This document shows, in pieces, positions 58,470 to 64,000 of a stretch of 64,000 bases of DNA; within the stretch, counting starts at the first letter, position 1, and each line of letters opens with the position of its first letter. Origin of the DNA: Sphaerulina vaccinii (taxonomy: Eukaryota; Ascomycota; Dothideomycetes; Mycosphaerellales; Mycosphaerellaceae); assembly GCA_022570795.1 (NCBI GenBank), contig JAKUDP010000016.1, forward strand, positions 806,001 through 870,000. The letters are read 5' to 3'. Both the position numbers and the translations under genes were made by a program. Under the pieces are notes generated by a model. That model saw only the letters and a program-made list of their open reading frames with translations, was not told the DNA's origin and did not search any database.

Positions 58470-59090
58470 ATTGGTGTAATGCAGTAGAAGATGCCAATGG
58501 ACAGTTAAGTACTGTCCAAGAGTCTCTGCCTTCGGCGGCCTCACCTGCTTCTTTAGACACCTAGTGAGTCTATACAGCCGCATCGGTACATTTCTCGGGC
58601 AGCCCATGGTTGTTTGATGTGGAAAGGTGCGCGAAGAGACCACAAACCCCAGCCCGACGGCCTCTCACGCCGTGGTGGATCGAAGGCACATGACGCCGTA
58701 GCAGATCAGAGCAGTGAAGCACTTCGTGAGCCTCAGCACGAGGCAGGAAGACCTTACCCAGAAAGGTAACTCTGCATATCGATATGATCCATGCCAAAGC
58801 GCGATTGGACGTCCATACAAGCTTGTCTCGACCCATGCTCCTCGTTGCATGGTAGCTGGTGCTTCCCTGTTGGCATCCAGGAGCGGCAGATACATTGTGC
58901 CGGTAATCGTACTCGTCAACTGCGGAGACTCCGTTGTCGTCTTACTAATCCACAAGCCAACAGACTGCAACGTGGGAGAGCGACTGTTGCATGTCAGTCA
59001 CGGAGTAACGCCACGAGTCTACATGCGAGCAGGAAATATTATCCGAACCTCACGGCCGTACTTTGTAGTGGCCGCCGAAGCTGTTGCACA
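58470..59090. promoter_or_regulatory. shared promoter with CGG/CCG motifs
   Basis: The 621 bp between the PhyH and dimethylformamidase-like ATGs serves both genes. It contains CGG-N9-CCG at 58658-58672 and CCG-N3-CGG at 58578-58586. Paired CGG half-sites are what Zn2Cys6 dimers bind. Both motifs are short and could be chance, but the position is right for the adjacent regulator. Confidence 0.4.
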
Positions 59091-61442
59091 ATGAACCAGT
59101 CTCAAGGCACTGAAGTCGCAACTGAGGACGAGATCATCGGCTATGCTGATCCTTGGATTGTGTCGCCTGGAGATACAATTAATATCAAAGTATCGTCGAC
59201 TGACACCGAATATCGCTGGAGCTTGGTACGACTGATCAGTGGCCTGCCTCTTCCTGAGGCACCACCTCTGAAGAGCGAACTCATTGTACCAGAAAGTAAC
59301 GAGACTGTACAAAGCGGCTCGTACAAGCTAGCATCTCCAGGTTCCTATGCCATCATCGATAGCTGGCCGCCGAAGACCACCTTGACTGGTGTTCGCTTCG
59401 ACTTCTACGTCCAACCATGGATGACAGAGTGTGATCACTTCCAGACTTTGGTGTCGACCTTAGACCTCAACAGTCTGGCTGGATTTGCTTTGTTCCTGGA
59501 CACTTCGGGACAGCTTTGTTTCTTCGTCGCTGATGGCAGCACGATACGCAAGCAGAGCACTGGAATTCAACTTCGGAGATGGCGGTGGTCACATATCTCG
59601 TGCACCATAGAGGGCCGGCGACTCTGTCTCAGAGTCATGCCGCAGACAAGATTGGCCGAATCGGCACCTCCTGCTTCTAACTTCGAGTACTTCAGCATTG
59701 AGAAGGTGAAGCTATCCGGGGCACTGCCACTTACATTAGCAGCTGCATACTTTGATGCTAAGAAGCAGGCCGCCCAATCTGCTCCAGTGACAGGTCGACT
59801 ATCGTTGAGTAGTGCCTGGGACAGCTGGAGAGAACCTACAGCGAAGCCTACCACTTGTTTTAGTGGCAAGCTGGACTCGTTCAACATCGAGGCCCAGCAC
59901 TCGGTGGGAGGAGACTTCCAAACCTGGGCCAGATATGACTTTGCAAAGCAAGTGGGTTCCGATCTCATTGTGGACGTTTCTGGCGCAGGTAGACATGGGA
60001 AGCTGATCAATTCGCCAACTCGAGCGGTCAAAGGCCATGATTGGGATGGTTCCGAGCCGGATTGGACAAAAGCCAAGTACGGATATGGCGCCATCCATTT
60101 CCATGATGATGATCTTGACGATGCAGATTGGCCAACAGACTTTACTATTAACATTCCACATGATGCGGTCTCTGGTGCATATGGCGTAGTCGCAAAAGGT
60201 GTGAACAGCAGCGCCGAAGACACAGTCACCTTCTTCGTCACGCCGAAACCTGGTGCAGCTACCAAGAGGTCCAAGGTCGCATATATAATGCCCACGTTCA
60301 CGTACCTGGCCTATGCAAATGAACGGATGTATGACCAAGAACGTTCATCTCGCTTGGAGCTTGCCGGTAATGTGTCCATTCGAAAAGACAAAATTGTTGA
60401 ATGCATGATGCGGAGATCAGATCTGGGCATAAGTCTATACGACGTCCATAACGATGGCTCGGGTGGCGTGTTCACCAGTGCGAAACGTCCAATCCTCAAT
60501 ATGCGTCCCAACTACATTAATTGGGCGTTCCATCGTCCTCGAGAGTTCCCAGCTGACTTGCTCATGGTCGGCTTCCTCGAGGCGCAACTAGGGAGAGGTG
60601 GATATGATATCCTAACCGAGCATGATCTTCATTTGCGAGGCTTCCCAGCAGTACATGGCTATGATGTGCTCATCACAGGCTCGCATCCAGAATACCCTTC
60701 TCTCAAAGAGCTTGACGTGTACGCAGAACACCTCAAGTCAGGAGGGTCAGTCATGTATCTGGGTGGCAATGGGTTCTACTGGTGCTCCTCGACTGATCCA
60801 CGACAGCCACATCGCATGGAAGTTCGAAAGGGTGATCAAGGATGTCGATCCATCACTATATCAGCTGGCGAACGTATACATCAGACCGATGGCGCGCATG
60901 GCGGGCTTTGGAGGTCTCGTGGTAGAGCAGCACAAGTTATGTTTGGTATTGGTAGTGATGCTTGTGGTTCTGGTCCTGGTGTGCCATACAAGGTGGACCG
61001 GAAAGTCCTGGAGCAGAAACATCTTTCATGGCTTTGGCGAGATCTCAAGCCAGATCCTTCAGGAGATCTCGTGATAGGCCGGGAAGGTTTCGGTGGTGGT
61101 GCATCTGGCGATGAGATTGATCGCTTGGACTATGAGCTCGGCACACCGAGCAATGCTGTCTTGCTCGCAACGGCTAGAGGTCATGACGAAAGCTTTGCTC
61201 TCTTCAATGAGGAGGCCATGTTTCCAATGATCAACACGACAGCGCCGGTGTGCGACAAGGTGCGTAGCGACATGGTCTACTACGAAACGAGTGCTGGTGG
61301 AGCCGTATTCAGTGTCGGCAGTATCAACTGGTATTGTTCTCTGGGCTGGGACGCGTATGATAACGATGTGGCTGTACTGACTCGAAATGTGCTCAATGAG
61401 TTCATGAGAAGAAGTGCCGTTGGTAAGGGAGCCAAGCTGTAG
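59091..61442 (+). CDS. N,N-dimethylformamidase large-subunit homologue
   Basis: Single-exon gene, 783 residues from ATG (MNQSQGTEVATEDEI); the frame is open upstream from non-ATG codons only. It matches the large (beta) subunit of N,N-dimethylformamidase, an iron amidohydrolase that splits dimethylformamide and related N-substituted amides. Its length is close to the bacterial subunit, about 760. The N-terminal part is Ig-like (YADPWIVSPGDTINIKVSS). A LamG-like beta-sandwich follows (FDFYVQPWMTECDHFQTLVSTL; GFALFLDTSGQLCFF). The C-terminal half is glutamine-amidotransferase-like (YIMPTFTYLAYANERMYD; YDVLITGSHPEYPSLKELDVY; VMYLGGNGFYW), with GSINWYCSLGWDAYDND near the end. The small alpha subunit is not seen here. 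Substrate is inferred from homology only. Confidence 0.85.
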   Translation: MNQSQGTEVATEDEIIGYADPWIVSPGDTINIKVSSTDTEYRWSLVRLISGLPLPEAPPLKSELIVPESNETVQSGSYKLASPGSYAIIDSWPPKTTLTGVRFDFYVQPWMTECDHFQTLVSTLDLNSLAGFALFLDTSGQLCFFVADGSTIRKQSTGIQLRRWRWSHISCTIEGRRLCLRVMPQTRLAESAPPASNFEYFSIEKVKLSGALPLTLAAAYFDAKKQAAQSAPVTGRLSLSSAWDSWREPTAKPTTCFSGKLDSFNIEAQHSVGGDFQTWARYDFAKQVGSDLIVDVSGAGRHGKLINSPTRAVKGHDWDGSEPDWTKAKYGYGAIHFHDDDLDDADWPTDFTINIPHDAVSGAYGVVAKGVNSSAEDTVTFFVTPKPGAATKRSKVAYIMPTFTYLAYANERMYDQERSSRLELAGNVSIRKDKIVECMMRRSDLGISLYDVHNDGSGGVFTSAKRPILNMRPNYINWAFHRPREFPADLLMVGFLEAQLGRGGYDILTEHDLHLRGFPAVHGYDVLITGSHPEYPSLKELDVYAEHLKSGGSVMYLGGNGFYWCSSTDPRQPHRMEVRKGDQGCRSITISAGERIHQTDGAHGGLWRSRGRAAQVMFGIGSDACGSGPGVPYKVDRKVLEQKHLSWLWRDLKPDPSGDLVIGREGFGGGASGDEIDRLDYELGTPSNAVLLATARGHDESFALFNEEAMFPMINTTAPVCDKVRSDMVYYETSAGGAVFSVGSINWYCSLGWDAYDNDVAVLTRNVLNEFMRRSAVGKGAKL

Positions 61443-61543
61443 TCATGCCGAAGGACATATATTGCTGGTATGGAAGTCGTAAGCTGCATTGCCAGGATGC
61501 CTTACGGCCACCAGCTTAAGATGAGCAGATCTAGCCGAGGACT

Positions 61544-63131
61544 TCAATCCTTGCCAAGTGAAGACAACCGCTGCATTCGGTGCTTGCGCATTGCTTGTAA
61601 CATAGTCTCATCTGCCGCCTTTGACTGCATAAAGTTGCGTACCCACTCTGGGTCATTCCACAAGTGATCGTCTTCGTGAATCGCCTCAGCAAGATCCGGC
61701 CTCGCGAAAGAGCATATGGTGCCGCGAGCACGACATGTACCACATGCCTGCCACTCTCCTCTTGAAGTGGTGTAAACTCCGACTGCTTCGTCTTTGTAGA
61801 CTCTGCAAATGAACCTATCCGACCTTGCACACATCTTACACTGCTCGGGAGGCTCTATGCCAGCATCTGTTTCCTCGATGCGTCCAACATGCGACCATCT
61901 CAACTTCGACTTCTCATGCATTTTGGCCCACTTTACGTCGATGATCTTGTCACCATAGAGTTCGGAACGTATGTTGACAGGTTGCCGAGGACCAGCAATA
62001 CTGCTGTTCTTCCTCGTTTCTTCGACTTCTGGCTGGGCAGCTAAGCGCTTTGCGATCTCTTCCTATTGAGCAGCGACCACGAATGAGCACTCTTTACGGC
62101 CGACACGTCGGCACATGTTACACTCCTGCCATGCATCATTGGGACTGACATATTTTCCAACGGCCTCTGGCCTGTAGACTCTGCACGACTTCCTTGTCCT
62201 TGGAGCCAGCTCACCATCCACGTTATACGGTTGGCAACCTTCGCATGCTTCTGGCGCGGTCATACCTGCATCAGTCTCCTCGATTCGTCCCATATGAGAG
62301 TGCTTCATCTTCGTCTTGTGGGTCATCACTGCCCATTTGTCCTCTATTACCTTGTCAGCCTGAAAGTAAGTCGATGATTCTGGTCGGCGAGGTGGTTCGA
62401 GAACCTCTTCGGGGACCTTGGAGGTCGCCTTTCGCTGTGCTGGCTCAGGCGCAGGCGAAGCCCTGGACGCGGCGCCAGGCAGATTTCGATATGATGGCGC
62501 GGATCGTGCTATCTCTCTCCGAACATGTTCCTCGTCATTCTTCCGTTTTAATCCTGGCTGAAGCGATCCTCGACCGCTTCCAACATGAATTGATATGCCC
62601 GCCTTCCTTAGTTCTCGTTGCCGGTCTTGTGCCCTTGACGACATCCGCTCTACCACTGTGGCCATCCTGAGGCGAGCTTCAACAAAAGTCACTTCTGACA
62701 TGGTCGTCAGGACTTGTGAAGCAGCCCATGTCCTTTTCAATGATCCCCATCGCTGCTTGATCTTGCTCCTGCAACAGTGCAATGTTCTGCACCAGTCGAA
62801 CCGGTAACACCGTGCTCCAATTGTACCTGGGCTTCGCTACTGACGCATAGTAGCCTTCCAGCGATGCCAGCTCCTCATCATAGAATCCAGCTGCTACTCC
62901 TTCGTTGATCTTGTCGATGGCACATGCGAGCACTGCCGACAACGCATCTTCTGTTCTTGTAAGAGTCTCCTCCAGATCTTCCTTCACGTCTTCATCTTCT
63001 TTGAGTACAAGTACACCTGGCAATATGCCGATGGTGTCCCGAACGATGCCCAAGTACTCATTTTGTACGCAGAGTACATATGCTCTCACTCTGCAGGGAG
63101 GATTCAAGAGGATTGAGTCGAGAGTAGTCAT
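61544..63131 (-). CDS. protein with two six-cysteine modules, unknown
   Basis: Three-exon model: 62827-63131, 62081-62768 and 61544-62032, introns of 58 bp (GTACAA..GCAG) and 48 bp (GTGGTC..CCAG), 493 residues. The N-terminal 120 residues are helical (DLEETLTRTEDALSAVLACAI; DEELASLEGYYASV). A basic linker follows. Then two homologous modules: copy 1 in exon 2 (HMGRIEETDAGMTAPEACEGC .. CRVYRPEAVGKY .. WQECNMCRRVGRKECSF) and copy 2 in exon 3 (HVGRIEETDAGIEPPEQCKMC .. CRVYKDEAVGVY .. WQACGTCRARGTICSF). Each has C-x2-C-x(7 or 16)-C-x20-C-x2-C-x(6 or 7)-C, a probable zinc-binding fold. Without intron 2 an in-frame TAG (62063-62065) would end the protein after copy 1. No family recognised. Confidence 0.6.
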
Positions 63132-64000
63132 GGTAGTGGTAGATGGTAGAACTCCAGGGTGTGAGCGTCGGTAACTGGCGACTATCACTATCACTATCAC
63201 TATACACGGAAGAGACGCGACCTTGCGTGCTCGATCTCGATACCTGTGTCAGGATGTTGTATATTCGTTGTCGTCGCAGTATTATAACAGAATTCTCATT
63301 GCCTTGAGAGCAAGTAACAAGTACGAAGGAGTTCGTTTTGCAAGAGTCATAATCCGAAGTTCGGCCGATACACGTATTCTGTGCGATTACTGCTCAACAA
63401 GAACATAATAACGGAATCTGAATAGACAGATCGATGTGAAATGGTCTGACGAATACAGCAATCTATATTTCGTGTTATAAGCTTGTGGTGCGCGTGTGTC
63501 GCATCGAAGAGAATGACAGGACTTGGACCCTCGAAATCCGGTCATGCAAAACCAACTCCTTCGTACACGCCATAAGACGCGACAGTCGCGACATGAAAGT
63601 GCCTCAATCTACCCCTGAACCTTGTCGCCACGCGACTAGTTCACCAATATACCACGCCAATGGCACATCATGAGTCGGTGCTGGCATCATGCTGCCCAAT
63701 ACCCACACTGAGTCGCAGCAATCGAAGTCACGAAACACCTTGAACTGGCCTGAACTCTGAGCTTCGGGGACACACGACCAGCAATGTCCAGCGATGTGGC
63801 AAGACAGTGATGCTGGCCTAGCAGCATCCACCAAGCAGAATATCTGCCATGCTTGCGCGAACTCCGGCCAGCTCGCTGCGATGGAGGATGTGAGGGATGC
63901 GACAAAGAAAAGGTCGTTGACTGATCTGGTCCTCCAAGGGCTCAATGCGGACAATGGAACAACTTGAAACAAAGAGACTGTCGCAGAGGAGCAGCAGCAG
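63132..64000. other. right edge, no gene called
   Basis: Promoter side of the six-cysteine-module gene. A 122-codon minus-strand frame at 63604-63972 has no recognisable motif and may belong to a gene cut by the edge. Confidence 0.4.
63181..63205. repeat. short TATCAC microsatellite
   Basis: About four imperfect copies of a CTATCA hexamer, just upstream of the ATG at 63131 on the minus strand, in the presumed 5' leader. Confidence 0.7.

Noticed and set aside
62679..63131. Separate overlapping gene ending at 62679
   Set aside because: A 58 bp intron (62769-62826) joins this frame in phase to the six-cysteine-module frame, so one gene explains both.
1..64000. tRNA, rRNA, CRISPR and transposase genes
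   Set aside because: I scanned for T-arm sequences, rRNA cores, regular short repeats and transposase motifs and found none that held up.

Overview
The window is nuclear DNA of a filamentous ascomycete (Pezizomycotina). Many genes carry 48-70 bp introns with GTRNGT donors, CTAAC/CTGAC-like branch points and short 3' ends. Gene families typical of these fungi are present: a Zn2Cys6 regulator, an atypical DREAQR-type bZIP, a fungal UNC-93-like transporter and a conserved fungal low-complexity protein. A Dothideomycete plant associate is my best guess, inferred from the small secreted cysteine-rich proteins and general codon style; I cannot prove the species. Many of the longest open frames start at TTG/GTG or run through introns, so I rebuilt the gene models by hand from splice sites and checked that every exon set sums to whole codons.

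Layout. 1-5.4 kb: a Na+/phosphate permease (PHO89/PHO-4 type, 7 exons) converging on an arrestin-like trafficking adaptor. 5.4-7.9 kb: no supported gene. 7.9-10.9 kb: a VIT + vWA domain protein. 11.0-15.5 kb: a gene-poor accessory block with a diverged tandem duplication, a two-exon gene for a secreted protein with a RALF (rapid alkalinization factor)-like module, and a three-exon gene for an 82-residue secreted protein with eight mature cysteines. 15.5-29.5 kb: core genes (conserved fungal protein, TFIIA large subunit, a nuclear coiled-coil protein, NOC2, VPS28, EFM2-type methyltransferase). 31-35 kb: a 2OG-Fe(II) oxygenase and a bZIP factor, with a 141 bp inverted repeat between them. 35-40.2 kb: gene-poor. 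40.2-52.8 kb: a DUF1479 protein, a large membrane-anchored protein, a secreted PhiA-like protein, a GH3 glycosidase, a small unknown gene and a repeat-bearing nuclear-type protein.

52.9-61.4 kb looks like a compact catabolic or metabolic gene set: an UNC-93-like transporter, a Zn2Cys6 regulator, a phytanoyl-CoA-dioxygenase-family enzyme and, divergent from it, a homologue of the large subunit of N,N-dimethylformamidase. The last two share one 621 bp promoter with CGG/CCG-type sites. 61.5-63.1 kb encodes a protein with a twice-repeated six-cysteine module that I do not recognise.

The most interesting items are the RALF-like secreted protein, the neighbouring eight-cysteine secreted protein, the dioxygenase/amidase gene pair with its own regulator, and the tandem six-cysteine module.
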